64,000 bases of DNA from positions 1 through 64,000 of IMG/VR virus record IMGVR_UViG_3300044701_004608. One strand, written 5' to 3'. The translations under genes and the position numbers were made by a program. Shown here in pieces: positions 1 through 7,081 of this stretch (the stretch's first letter is position 1; every line of letters starts with the position of its first letter). Under the pieces are notes generated by a model that worked only from the letters and a program-made list of their open reading frames with translations, was not told where the DNA came from and did not search any database. This DNA is from a virus.

Positions 1-411
1 CCATTCACGCTTCTCTACCCCACCCCGCAGTTCATCCACCCAGTCATCAGGCGTATCGGCCCAAGCCTTCGTGCCTCGCTTGACCATTTCCTCAAACTCA
101 TGTTCACGTTTTGCCGTTTCATCGACAGGTTCTTGGCTTATGTCGCTGGCGTGTACAGGTGCTGTATAGAGTGCTGTTCCTGGACTAAACAATTTGTCTT
201 TGTATATAGGCAAAATAACGCATTGTCCTCCGTAATAACCAGATACAAACGCCACAGGCTCTTGCTTCTCTGCCTCTGCGATGGCTTGGCGTAGTGGCTG
301 TATGGCTTTTGTTGCTCTACCAAGTTCATCGCTTGCTCTGCCAACATCAAGGCAAGTCTTTTGCCATGACTCCAAAGCCTCCAATGCTTGCTTCATTGCT
401 GAGATGCTCAT
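1..411 (-). CDS. Small phage protein, EPVAW/TAP family (3' end cut by window edge)
   Basis: Open from an ATG at 411 to the left edge without a stop; at least 137 residues. It begins MSISAMKQALEAL and carries EKQEPVAF, ALYTAPVHASDIS and an EKREW end, the same blocks as the gene at 1224-1715, so the two are paralogues. This family is common in proteobacterial phages, particularly those of Burkholderiales, and has no known function. The start lies 3 nt after the stop of the gene at 415-615, and it is the last visible gene of the coupled chain fed by the promoter at 2283-2312. Confidence 0.75.
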   Translation of the reverse strand, partial: MSISAMKQALEALESWQKTCLDVGRASDELGRATKAIQPLRQAIAEAEKQEPVAFVSGYYGGQCVILPIYKDKLFSPGTALYTAPVHASDISQEPVDETAKREHEFEEMVKRGTKAWADTPDDWVDELRGGVEKREW

Positions 412-414
412 AAT

Positions 415-615
415 CTATCGCTCATTGATATTCTCCAATCTTTCTCGCCACATCCTCATGGCGATATCCAACTGGCGGATTTGAGATAATCTTATATCAT
501 CCATGACGCCCATACCAATATACTCTGAGGTCATGTTCCGTTCAGTCATCTTCCAGAGTCGATCTCTCTTTTCTTGTAGTGTATCGAGCACTACATCATA
601 TTTTTCTTCTGTCAT
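415..615 (-). CDS. Small hypothetical protein, 66 aa
   Basis: Starts MTEEKYDVVLDTLQEKRDRL. The ATG at 615 overlaps the TGA of the upstream membrane gene (ATGA), which decides this start over a longer upstream reading. Charged, largely helical, with many Arg and Met; it could be a small coiled coil. No family recognised. Part of the coupled leftward chain. Confidence 0.65.
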   Translation of the reverse strand: MTEEKYDVVLDTLQEKRDRLWKMTERNMTSEYIGMGVMDDIRLSQIRQLDIAMRMWRERLENINER

Positions 616-803
616 TTGCCTTCCTTGGCGTCGCTGTGACCTATGATGTAGCCGAGGAACACGGCGAACAAGATGGCCACTATGGCTATCGCTGTACCGA
701 TGATGGGTCCCCAGTTCACGGTCTCGATCCGCAACCAAGAAGGCAGGATCAACACCACCCCTAACACCATGCCGATCAACAATGCTTGGAGGTCTTTTTT
801 CAA
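612..803 (-). CDS. Small two-TM membrane protein, 63 aa, TTG start
   Basis: Starts with TTG (KKDLQALLIG follows), overlapping the TGA of the upstream gene as TTGA and preceded by GGAGAAG. Two hydrophobic segments at about residues 6-22 and 33-52 are separated by a short Trp-containing loop; the tail is charged. Likely sits in the inner membrane. Function unknown; a small holin-like or superinfection-exclusion role would be a guess. Confidence 0.6.
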   Translation of the reverse strand: MKKDLQALLIGMVLGVVLILPSWLRIETVNWGPIIGTAIAIVAILFAVFLGYIIGHSDAKEGK

Positions 804-964
804 GAGTTCTTCTCCTTTTCCAATGCCGCTTCGATGGCTCGGACCAGTGCCATCACGGCCGCATCCACATCCACTTCGGGTTCTTGGATCCAGAGGTTGC
901 GGCCATCATAGGGAGAAAACGATCGCAGGGCCTCCAAGGCTTGCCCCATTGCTTTGATGCTCAT
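800..964 (-). CDS. Small hypothetical protein, 54 aa, EPVAW-family N-terminus
   Basis: Begins MSIKAMGQALEALRSF, clearly related to MSISAMKQALEAL at 411 and to the GTG-started paralogue at 1715, but lacks the C-terminal REWVGLTDEE block, so it is a short form of the same N-terminal helix module. The ATG at 964 overlaps the stop of the gene at 961-1227 (ATGA). Function unknown. Confidence 0.65.
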   Translation of the reverse strand: MSIKAMGQALEALRSFSPYDGRNLWIQEPEVDVDAAVMALVRAIEAALEKEKNS

Positions 965-1227
965 GTGTTCTTCTCCTTTAGTTTGGCTTGCGTTAGAAGC
1001 ACAATATCTGCGCTGCTTTCTTGTTCGTATATAGCTTCTATATCCTCATCCGTCAACCCAACCCATTCACGCTCAGGCTGCGCTAGTCGTTCACGCAGGG
1101 CTTCAAGTGTTTCGTCGGTGTGTTGTTTGCAACTCTCAAGTGCCGACTCAGGCCACACCCATTCGCCATAGTTATCCCAACCCTCAAGCGTATGCAACGC
1201 CATCTGCATTAGTTCACGGTCTGTCAT
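961..1227 (-). CDS. Phage protein with REWVGLTDEE motif, 88 aa
   Basis: Begins MTDRELMQMALHTLEGW and carries ALRERLAQPEREWVGLTDEDI, the signature of a large family of short phage proteins in Burkholderiales and enterobacterial phages. It shares the REWVGLTDEE and AKLKEKNT blocks with the neighbour at 1224-1715. Overlaps both neighbours by 4 nt, so translation is coupled. No biochemical function known. Confidence 0.75.
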   Translation of the reverse strand: MTDRELMQMALHTLEGWDNYGEWVWPESALESCKQHTDETLEALRERLAQPEREWVGLTDEDIEAIYEQESSADIVLLTQAKLKEKNT

Positions 1228-1715
1228 GTATTCTTCTCCTTTAGTTTGGCTTCTGCGTTTCGTATTGAAACTTCACAGCATTCTGGATATTCCCGTATCA
1301 AGAACACTTCCTCATCCGTCAGCCCAACCCATTCACGCTTTGGTGGTGCGGTGTAAAGTGCCTGAACTGTTCGCAAACCTTTTGTTTGCTCAGCAGACTC
1401 AAGAAAACGCCAGTGCGGTGTGCGATCCCAAAAAGTGCCAGTTTCATACATCCACGCCACAGGCTCATGTCCACATTTTGCCGTTTCATCGACACGTTCT
1501 TGCGATATGTCGCTGGCGTGTACAGGTTGTGGTTCACGGTGACTTATCGGTTCGCCGTCCTCAAAGTAAACCTCACGCAATATCCATCCGTCTTGCTTCT
1601 CTGCCTCTGCGATGGCTTGGCGTAGTGCGGTAACTGCCTCATAACTTATGATTGCCTGCTCATCGTTTATCCACTTCAAAGCGTCCAATGCTTGCTTCAT
1701 TGCTGAGATGCTCAC
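1224..1715 (-). CDS. EPVAW/REWVGLTDEE-family phage protein, 163 aa, GTG start
   Basis: The GTG at 1715 is chosen because it gives SISAMKQALDALKW, matching the paralogue at 411, is preceded by GAAGGAA, and overlaps the stop of the tiny gene upstream (GTGA). Blocks in order: N-terminal helix, AIAEAEKQ, VHASDISQE, EPVAWMYETG, ALYTAPPKREWVGLTDEE, AKLKEKNT. The gene combines the N-terminal module of 1-411 with the C-terminal module of 961-1227. Function unknown. Confidence 0.75.
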   Translation of the reverse strand: MSISAMKQALDALKWINDEQAIISYEAVTALRQAIAEAEKQDGWILREVYFEDGEPISHREPQPVHASDISQERVDETAKCGHEPVAWMYETGTFWDRTPHWRFLESAEQTKGLRTVQALYTAPPKREWVGLTDEEVFLIREYPECCEVSIRNAEAKLKEKNT

Positions 1716-1795
1716 TTGGATTCCTTCCATGCTCGATCTTGACATTCTTTCCAGGTCCGGGCCAGCCACTCTTGCCATTCTTTTGCTGTCATCAT
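1712..1795 (-). CDS. Micro-ORF, 27 aa
   Basis: MMTAKEWQEWLARTWKECQD and a short Lys/Glu tail; Trp-rich amphipathic helix. AGGAGAAG lies just upstream, the ATG overlaps the stop of the upstream gene and its own TGA overlaps the next GTG. The unbroken coupling on both sides supports a real translated peptide. No known family. Confidence 0.5.
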   Translation of the reverse strand: MMTAKEWQEWLARTWKECQDRAWKESK

Positions 1796-1953
1796 CGAAC
1801 TTCTCCTACGAATTGTCTATAGAATTGGATCTCGATTGCCAAAGCCTCGCGGAACTCCTGTGTGCCGGGCTGGTATCCAAACGCTCGCACATTGGCCTCG
1901 CATTCACGATACAAGGGCATCTCTCTTTTCAGCAGTTCAGGTGCGGTCATCAT
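1792..1953 (-). CDS. Small hypothetical protein, 53 aa
   Basis: MMTAPELLKREMPLYRECEA start, then a mixed helical sequence ending FVGEVR. ATG at 1953 overlaps the TGA of the gene at 1950-2252 with GGAGG upstream. Member of the coupled chain; not recognised. Confidence 0.6.
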   Translation of the reverse strand: MMTAPELLKREMPLYRECEANVRAFGYQPGTQEFREALAIEIQFYRQFVGEVR

Positions 1954-2252
1954 GCTGCCTCCAATTCAATAACTTTAGCGGGGTACTGGATCGAACCTTC
2001 GTATTCCAGTTGGCTACGCTCGAAGTCGGTGACATAGTCATCGGCCACCAACTCCCAGTCCAGGATGTACTCTTCGGTGAACTCACCCGAATACTCGATC
2101 TGGCCACGCACCTGCTCGACCAAGAGCCCAGGAGCCCGGGTACACGGGTCCACGTTCAGGATGAAGTAGTCCTCGCCGCCCTTGAACTTCCAGTAAGGCT
2201 CTTCGGCGGTACCGTAGTTTTCGCGATATTGTGTGGTGATCAGGATCTTCAT
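1950..2252 (-). CDS. Conserved phage protein, 100 aa (MKILITTQYRENYG)
   Basis: First gene of the leftward chain, about 30 nt downstream of the sigma70-like promoter at 2283-2312. The N-terminus MKILITTQYRENYGTAEEPY followed by WKFKGGEDYF is seen in hypothetical proteins of several T4-type and other large phages. Rich in Glu, Tyr and Asp; predicted soluble and beta-rich. Function unknown. Confidence 0.75.
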   Translation of the reverse strand: MKILITTQYRENYGTAEEPYWKFKGGEDYFILNVDPCTRAPGLLVEQVRGQIEYSGEFTEEYILDWELVADDYVTDFERSQLEYEGSIQYPAKVIELEAA

Positions 2253-2282
2253 CTTCGCTCCGTTCGTTTACTGTATGCTTAT

Positions 2283-2312
2283 ATTATAACCGAAATGGCC
2301 ATTTCTGGTCAA
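2283..2312 (-). promoter_or_regulatory. Sigma70-like promoter, TTGACC-N18-TATAAT
   Basis: Minus strand: -35 TTGACC at 2307-2312 and -10 TATAAT at 2283-2288, 18 nt apart. Drives the chain of small genes from 2252 leftward. The leader contains CATACAGTA, also found after the promoters at 2525 and 13610. Confidence 0.8.
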
Positions 2313-2318
2313 CCGCCC

Positions 2319-2492
2319 TTATTTTTGGGGTTTTGGGCCCACACCGCAGGCGTAGAAGAAGCGATCTTGATCGAAGCGGCTGTTGGCTTCTCGGCAGGCT
2401 GACGCCACAGCGATGGCCGCTTGCAAGCGAGCATGTGGGTCCAGGATCGAGTCGATGTATCGGGCGAGCAGTTCAAAGTGTTTCTTAGACAT
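2319..2492 (-). CDS. Small conserved phage protein, 57 aa (FDQDRFFYACGVG)
   Basis: MSKKHFELLARYIDSILDPH followed by a helical stretch and NSRFDQDRFFYACGVG near the end. This N- and C-terminal pattern (KKHFE ... FDxxRFxxACG) is typical of a widespread short phage/plasmid protein family of unknown role. Own promoter at 2525-2553 with leader CATACAGTA. Confidence 0.75.
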   Translation of the reverse strand: MSKKHFELLARYIDSILDPHARLQAAIAVASACREANSRFDQDRFFYACGVGPKPQK

Positions 2493-2524
2493 ACTGTGGC
2501 TCCTAGTAGTTACTGTATGCCTAC

Positions 2525-2553
2525 ATTGTATGGAAATGGGAATTATTGGTCAA
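2525..2553 (-). promoter_or_regulatory. Sigma70-like promoter, TTGACC-N17-TACAAT
   Basis: -35 TTGACC (2548-2553), -10 TACAAT (2525-2530), spacer 17 containing ATTCCCATTT, a block shared with the promoters at 13610 and 58220. Drives 2319-2492. Confidence 0.8.
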
Positions 2554-2558
2554 CCGCG

Positions 2559-2625
2559 AAACTCAATAGAAACCATTAGTAATGTTGCGCTACAGCATAA
2601 ATACTAGTAGAAACCATGAGTTTCT
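2559..2625. repeat. Imperfect direct repeat and small inverted repeat between divergent promoters
   Basis: TAGAAACCAT occurs twice (near 2567 and 2608) about 41 nt apart; the second copy forms AGAAAC-N5-GTTTCT (2609-2625). It sits between the leftward promoter at 2525 and the rightward gene at 2659, an operator-like position. A late-type CATAAATA (plus strand) is at 2596-2603. Confidence 0.35.
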
Positions 2626-2658
2626 GCCCTATACAAAAATCTCACGAGGAAAAAGAAA

Positions 2659-2793
2659 ATGAAAAAAATATTGAAATCTATCGCTTGCTTTTTTGAAAGC
2701 ATGGCCCGGGCCCGTGCAGCCGCTGAACTTTCTCGAGCTGGCAAACACGAAGCGGCTAGGCGTGTTATTTCGGAGAAGTGCGAATGCTGTTAA
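2659..2793 (+). CDS. Small phage protein, 44 aa
   Basis: MKKILKSIACFFESMARARA start, then AAAELSRAGKHEAARRVI and a Cys-rich tail (KCECC). Short proteins of this form (RARAAAxLARxGxHxxAR) recur in marine T4-type phages. Preceded by GAGGAAAAAG. Its 3' end overlaps the next gene by 10 nt. Function unknown. Confidence 0.65.
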   Translation: MKKILKSIACFFESMARARAAAELSRAGKHEAARRVISEKCECC

Positions 2794-2915
2794 AATGGTT
2801 AGATGATTTCATGCGTCGTTGGACGCAGAGTGAAATGGACCGATTCTTTGAAGGGGTGAACCCGGAATCTGTCAAGGACATCGACAAATTCTTAAGGAGC
2901 AAAGGATGGCTATGA
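2784..2915 (+). CDS. Small hypothetical protein, 43 aa
   Basis: MLLKWLDDFMRRWTQSEMDR start; amphipathic helix with Trp and Arg, ending FLRSKGWL. Overlaps both neighbours, with GGAGAAG upstream inside the previous gene. Not recognised. Confidence 0.55.
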   Translation: MLLKWLDDFMRRWTQSEMDRFFEGVNPESVKDIDKFLRSKGWL

Positions 2916-2983
2916 CCAATTGGTGGCCCGTCACGGACGAAGAATGGGAACAGTTAAACTATCCCCGGAACAAGCAGAAGTGA
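2906..2983 (+). CDS. Micro-ORF, 25 aa
   Basis: MAMTNWWPVTDEEWEQLNYP then RNKQK. Overlaps the stop of the previous gene; AAGGAGCAAAGG lies upstream. Last gene before the palindromic terminator at 3006. Confidence 0.45.
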   Translation: MAMTNWWPVTDEEWEQLNYPRNKQK

Positions 2984-3005
2984 TTTCTGCTTTTTTCAAC
3001 TTACC

Positions 3006-3037
3006 TATCTACGACTAGTCGTAGATACGGCTTTTTC
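3006..3037 (+). terminator. Palindromic hairpin followed by T-run
   Basis: A perfect 22-nt palindrome (arms TATCTACGACT/AGTCGTAGATA, 3006-3027) followed by CGGCTTTTT. Ends the small plus-strand genes 2659-2983. Confidence 0.7.
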
Positions 3038-3115
3038 TGGTGATAACATTGATCTAATAAGCGAGTAGGAAAAAAGACTACAGCTTTAGTAATTTGCGAT
3101 TTAGACAAAGATTTT

Positions 3116-3123
3116 CATAAATA
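3116..3123 (+). promoter_or_regulatory. T4-like late promoter CATAAATA
   Basis: CATAAATA 36 nt before the ATG at 3159, matching the T4 late consensus TATAAATA at 7 of 8 positions; no -35 is expected for this class. Confidence 0.6.
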
Positions 3124-3158
3124 ATTGAGTAAAATACTTTGATCAAAGGATTACCCCC

Positions 3159-3353
3159 ATGCCTTGGAAATTAAAAGAACAAGTCTTAGCAAAAAGAACG
3201 CTGGATCCATTGGATATAAAATTTTTCAACGTCGAAAAAGATACGCCTTTTGAGTCAGCTGAACAGACGAATAACCCCGCATTCACAAGAGTATACAATG
3301 CCGATGGCTTATCTTTGTTCGTGCCTACTGCATCATTAGAGCAAGTTGCCTAA
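3159..3353 (+). CDS. Small hypothetical protein, 64 aa
   Basis: MPWKLKEQVLAKRTLDPLDI start, soluble mixed sequence with no signal peptide. Preceded by AAGGA and a late promoter. Followed 14 nt later by 3368-3793, suggesting co-transcription late in infection. Not recognised. Confidence 0.65.
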   Translation: MPWKLKEQVLAKRTLDPLDIKFFNVEKDTPFESAEQTNNPAFTRVYNADGLSLFVPTASLEQVA

Positions 3354-3367
3354 GGAGATTTATAATA

Positions 3368-3793
3368 ATGACATACTCTCTAATTAGTAAATTTTATAAC
3401 CAGACACAGAATTTATTTTTCGAAACCGCACCAGAAAATGCCTCTCTATTGGGCCGGTTCGCAGAAATGAAGGCTTCAATATCGTTGAAGCATAACTATG
3501 ATTTCCACCTTGTTAGCAGAACAACTACTCAAGAATCCGACGGAACATGGGTATATACCATCACTTCTACAAATATTCCCACAGTAGAAGACGCCGAGAC
3601 TAGATATCAGGATCAGTTGAATGCCTCATTTTGGCAAGATCATATTTTCGAGTGGAACAAAAACAACAATGTTAAATCAAGGACCGAGATCGTAGATTCG
3701 TCAGGTAATCTGGTTAAGTTGTTGCATGACAATCGCAGTATTGGAGTAGCGGGCTCTGGCCCGAGTGCTTGGGCTCCTTACGTTCCTGCCTAA
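3368..3793 (+). CDS. Hypothetical protein, 141 aa
   Basis: MTYSLISKFYNQTQNLFFET start. Alternating hydrophobic/polar strands (DFHLVSRTTTQESDGTWVYT) suggest a beta-rich soluble fold; the C-terminus is Gly/Ser/Pro-rich (SGPSAWAPYVPA). AAGGAG upstream. The late promoter context fits a virion protein, but no family is recognised. Confidence 0.65.
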   Translation: MTYSLISKFYNQTQNLFFETAPENASLLGRFAEMKASISLKHNYDFHLVSRTTTQESDGTWVYTITSTNIPTVEDAETRYQDQLNASFWQDHIFEWNKNNNVKSRTEIVDSSGNLVKLLHDNRSIGVAGSGPSAWAPYVPA

Positions 3794-3800
3794 ATCGTTC

Positions 3801-3838
3801 TCTATGTTGGTTTTTGGTTAGACGCCAAAAACCAACAT
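3801..3838 (+). terminator. 15-bp stem hairpin without T-run
   Basis: Arms TATGTTGGTTTTTGG and CCAAAAACCAACATA around a 7-nt loop. Strong stem between 3793 and the late promoter at 3853; it may terminate or protect the 3' end of the upstream mRNA. Confidence 0.55.
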
Positions 3839-3852
3839 AAACTCTCAAATCA

Positions 3853-3860
3853 GATAAATA
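3853..3860 (+). promoter_or_regulatory. T4-like late promoter GATAAATA
   Basis: GATAAATA 43 nt before the ATG of the DctP-like gene, whose own SD is AGGAGAAAT. Confidence 0.55.
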
Positions 3861-3903
3861 TTACTAAGGATCTTTCGATCCCTAAATCCTAGGAGAAATA
3901 AAA

Positions 3904-4845
3904 ATGACACAACCTTTGAAACTTCGTTGGGTACTTGCGCATATACCTTACGATCTTTTCCTTCGTTCTGCCAATGCTTTTGCTCGTGCTGTTAAAGAAA
4001 AAACTAACGGTGCGATCGAAATCGAAGTATTAGGTAAGAAAGAATGGGAACAGCAATACAATAATGGTAAAGAAGTTGGCAACTTTGGTTTTCTGAAACT
4101 GTTGTCGAGCGGAGCCATTGAAATGAGCCAGACATATTCCACAGTACTGGGTCATGTAAATAAAGACTTTTTCGTACTTGACATGCCTTTCTTGTTTGAG
4201 AACCATGAGCACGCCGCTCGCGTTCTTGATGGCGAAGTTGGTCAGCAGTTGATGAGCAGCCTAGCTGAGACATCGGGCACACGTGGCCTGGCATTTACAT
4301 ACTCAGGTGGTTATAAGATGATGGCCGTTAACAAGCGTGCCGAAAGCATCAATGACCTGAAAGGCCAGACACTACGTTGTGGCAACAGCCCTGTTTCTAA
4401 AGCTACATTCGAAGCCATCGGTGCTAATCCTTTCCCCAAAGGTGTTGACGGATTCGCTGATTCTGTTACAGCAGGCGAGTGCGAAGGCGGCGAGAACGTG
4501 TTCCCACGTTACTTCCGTAGCAATGTAAACAAGGTAACAAATACTGTCGCTAATACCGAGCATGCTTTGTTCCTGACAAGCATCATCATCAGTGAAAAAG
4601 TTTGGAACCAGCTCACAACTGAGCAGCAAGAGATCCTGCGTGAGTGCGCCGAGATCGCTGCCAAGGAAGAGCGCCACGAGAGCCTAGTAGACGGTGCTGC
4701 TGCTGTTGAGCGTTGCGCCCAAGAAGGTATCGAAGTCATTGAGTGGAGCGAAGAAGCTATCGCTGAATTCAAGGCTGCTGTACAACCTGTTTACGAGCAG
4801 TTCGAGGAATATGCTGATATTGTAGCTAAGATCAAGAATGCCTAA
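3904..4845 (+). CDS. TRAP-transporter solute-binding protein (DctP family), no signal peptide
   Basis: 313 residues. The family binds C4-dicarboxylates or other organic acids in the periplasm for TRAP (DctPQM) transporters. Seen here: LKLRWVLAH near residue 5, FARAVKEKTNGAIEIEV (about 26-43), FLFENHEHA (about 98-107), and the central MAVNKRAESINDLKGQTLRC block (about 140-160) with the GANPFPKG and GGENVF region that follows, all in family order; length is typical for the mature protein. Oddity: the protein starts directly at the mature part, with no Sec signal or membrane segment, so as encoded it would stay in the cytoplasm or virion. AGGAG precedes the ATG and a late promoter lies at 3853. 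No DctQ/DctM is nearby. Confidence 0.85.
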   Translation: MTQPLKLRWVLAHIPYDLFLRSANAFARAVKEKTNGAIEIEVLGKKEWEQQYNNGKEVGNFGFLKLLSSGAIEMSQTYSTVLGHVNKDFFVLDMPFLFENHEHAARVLDGEVGQQLMSSLAETSGTRGLAFTYSGGYKMMAVNKRAESINDLKGQTLRCGNSPVSKATFEAIGANPFPKGVDGFADSVTAGECEGGENVFPRYFRSNVNKVTNTVANTEHALFLTSIIISEKVWNQLTTEQQEILRECAEIAAKEERHESLVDGAAAVERCAQEGIEVIEWSEEAIAEFKAAVQPVYEQFEEYADIVAKIKNA

Positions 4846-4863
4846 TTAGGTTTTGAGATCATG

Positions 4864-4890
4864 AAAAAGCCCGCCTAAGCGGGCTTTTTT
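4864..4890. terminator. Bidirectional rho-independent terminator
   Basis: AAAAAGCCCGC-CTAA-GCGGGCTTTTT; A-run on one side and T-run on the other, between the converging DctP-like gene and tctC. Serves both strands. Confidence 0.9.
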
Positions 4891-4902
4891 ATTGGCTACG
4901 GT

Positions 4903-5760
4903 TTACTTCTTTTTCCAGTAATGATTGTAGACGTTATCGACATGCTCTCTCACTGAGTTCACGTCTTTGCCTGCGATGCTCTTAGACTTGGTATCAGCGA
5001 AACCGTTCTGCTCGATAGATGCCAAGAAGTCTTTGTCTTGTCCGGCCGCTTCTACTGCTTTCTTCACACCACCGTTGCCATTGGTATGGATCATCTGGAT
5101 GATCGGTAATGTAGGTACCTTCATGCCCTTGAATGTATTGCCGATGAACTTAGGAGAACGTGGGTCATAATCATACACACATTCGATCTCCCCACGCTTC
5201 TCAGGTTCGTTCACTACGCCTGCGCCAATGATGCCGTAGTCGATGTCACCGGCTAACACAGCGGCCAACACGGTCTTGGAACCGGAATAAGGCACACCAC
5301 GTAATTTACGTTTGCCACCATTGAGGTCTTCGAACAGTCCGTCACTGAGGATCACTGAAGCGATGCCTACCGTAGTAGGTTCATCGCCGAACCCTTTCTT
5401 GTTCCCGGGCTTCCGGCAGAACTTGAGATAGCTCTTGGTGATCAGCGTGGTGTTGTTAGGTGTAGCACTGAACTCACAAGACACATCTTTGTTCTTGGCA
5501 GCGATAGCCACGTCTGCGTTGTAGACCATGACAGCATTCTTGGTGCTTTTATATTTGGAGTCAGCGTCGGCGCACGAACTGGCTTGATAGAACTCTACGT
5601 CGTATTTTCCGTTTTTGCGCAAAGCGTCTTCGTAGCTTTTAGCGAACACAGTGGCCGGGCTCGCTTTGTTGCTGGGGTTGATCACCGTGATGGTCTCTTT
5701 CGCATGGGCCAGAGAAGCGACAGTGATCATTGCCACAGCGAGGATGGTTTTCTTGAACAT
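4903..5760 (-). CDS. tctC: Tripartite tricarboxylate transporter solute-binding protein (TctC/Bug family)
   Basis: 285 residues. N-terminal Sec signal (MFKKTILAVAMITVASLAHA, cut after AHA) directs it to the periplasm, where the family binds carboxylates and hands them to TctAB. After the signal, ETITVINPSNKASPATVFAK corresponds to the start of the mature lobe; GVPYSGSKTVLAAVLAGDIDYGIIG (about residues 155-180) matches the ligand-site region. Three or more Cys residues suggest disulfides. It lies 11 nt after tctA in the same transcript. Such proteins are hugely expanded in Burkholderiales, which hints at the donor. The small TctB subunit is not present nearby. Confidence 0.85.
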   Translation of the reverse strand: MFKKTILAVAMITVASLAHAKETITVINPSNKASPATVFAKSYEDALRKNGKYDVEFYQASSCADADSKYKSTKNAVMVYNADVAIAAKNKDVSCEFSATPNNTTLITKSYLKFCRKPGNKKGFGDEPTTVGIASVILSDGLFEDLNGGKRKLRGVPYSGSKTVLAAVLAGDIDYGIIGAGVVNEPEKRGEIECVYDYDPRSPKFIGNTFKGMKVPTLPIIQMIHTNGNGGVKKAVEAAGQDKDFLASIEQNGFADTKSKSIAGKDVNSVREHVDNVYNHYWKKK

Positions 5761-5771
5761 CGGGGTTCCTT

Positions 5772-7079
5772 TTAGTAAAAATATATATTGTAGAATTGTA
5801 GCACGGTCCAGATGAGTCTGTCACCGAACATTATACCAAAGATAAGCAATATGGGATTCGCTTTAAAGTATTTAAGTACGGTCCCTATCACGGTGAAAAA
5901 AACCAATAACGATACATAGATCAGTAAAGTGGTCTCGTTGAAATACATATCTGCCACGACCATTGCGGAGATGATCGCGAATAACAACCATTTGCTCTTT
6001 CCGTACAGCCTTTTGACCACGGAAACATAGATATCGATGAACTTCGTGCTGAGCAAAAAGTAAAAGACAGTAGCTAACATCGCTGTCGCTATCACGGTAT
6101 CAAACACAGTCAATCCAGAAAAATAATGACTGCTTTGTGCGGCCAGTGTAGGTATATCTACGTTTTTGATATCCATCACGTTGCTGATGATCAATGCCGA
6201 AGCGGTGATAGGCAGACCCATCACGAAGAACGGTAAGAACATCATGACCACCCCGGGGTTGTTCGCTGTCTCGGCGGCCACTACTTGTTGGAACACACCT
6301 TGCCGTCTATGGGCATGATATGCGGCCGCTGACGCTGTTTCTGCCGCAGGCCCAGGCACGCTACCAGCGAAAAGTCCTATGACCGTGCTTTTGATTATAG
6401 TCCACCAGGTGCGGTCATCGCTGGCACTGGCTTGATAATGTGTCGGTGCCTTGCCGTCTGCGTGTAAACGATCGAAGATCAGATCTGGTATGATCATTAG
6501 CCCTGCGACTAAAAGGAAGAACGAAGTGTTTTCGAACAACTGTTGTATCTGATACCACCAAGTCGGCAAGGCATAGTTATTAGTTGGTCCTAACGCTATG
6601 CCCACTAACAATAAGAACAATGCTATCAAAGGACGACGATCCGTGGCCGCGAATAACGAAACCACTATCAAGAATATCGCTAGTGTGAAGTTGACGCTGG
6701 CCAAGACATGGCTCATCCCCGACAGCCAATGATACGCTGACCATACTACTGCTAATGCCACCACTCCTGCGAAAAGACTACCTTTAGCAGTCTGATACAG
6801 CAAACGGTTGCGTTCTTCTAGCGTCATTGACTTCAAGTCATTGATGTATACTAGACTAGATGCTTCGCCCGGTATGCCGAGCGTGATGGTGCTCACTGAA
6901 CCAAAGAACTGGCTACCGATCGCGGCAGTAGCCCAGAACACCAACAAGAGCTCTGGGGGCCAGAAACTATGTAGGGCATACACTAAGAAGCCAGCGAAAT
7001 ATATCGGAAAGACAGAAAACAATCCCAGCAGGATACCAACGAGTAGCCCTAGTAGTACAACCGATATAACTGAAATCAA
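5772..7079 (-). CDS. tctA: Tripartite tricarboxylate transporter permease (TctA family)
   Basis: 435 residues with about ten hydrophobic segments; inner-membrane channel subunit of the TctABC secondary carboxylate transporter, driven by ion gradients. Family marks: GSVSTITLGIPGEASS in the N-terminal half (about 56-72) and GSVPGPAAETASAAAYHAHR (about 236-256), the repeated Gly/Pro-rich TctA motifs. Slightly shorter than the usual 490-500 residues, but begins and ends inside hydrophobic segments without visible damage. Followed by tctC; preceded 2 nt away by an alpha/beta hydrolase. No tctB is visible. Confidence 0.85.
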   Translation of the reverse strand: MISVISVVLLGLLVGILLGLFSVFPIYFAGFLVYALHSFWPPELLLVFWATAAIGSQFFGSVSTITLGIPGEASSLVYINDLKSMTLEERNRLLYQTAKGSLFAGVVALAVVWSAYHWLSGMSHVLASVNFTLAIFLIVVSLFAATDRRPLIALFLLLVGIALGPTNNYALPTWWYQIQQLFENTSFFLLVAGLMIIPDLIFDRLHADGKAPTHYQASASDDRTWWTIIKSTVIGLFAGSVPGPAAETASAAAYHAHRRQGVFQQVVAAETANNPGVVMMFLPFFVMGLPITASALIISNVMDIKNVDIPTLAAQSSHYFSGLTVFDTVIATAMLATVFYFLLSTKFIDIYVSVVKRLYGKSKWLLFAIISAMVVADMYFNETTLLIYVSLLVFFTVIGTVLKYFKANPILLIFGIMFGDRLIWTVLQFYNIYFY

Positions 7080-7081
7080 AT

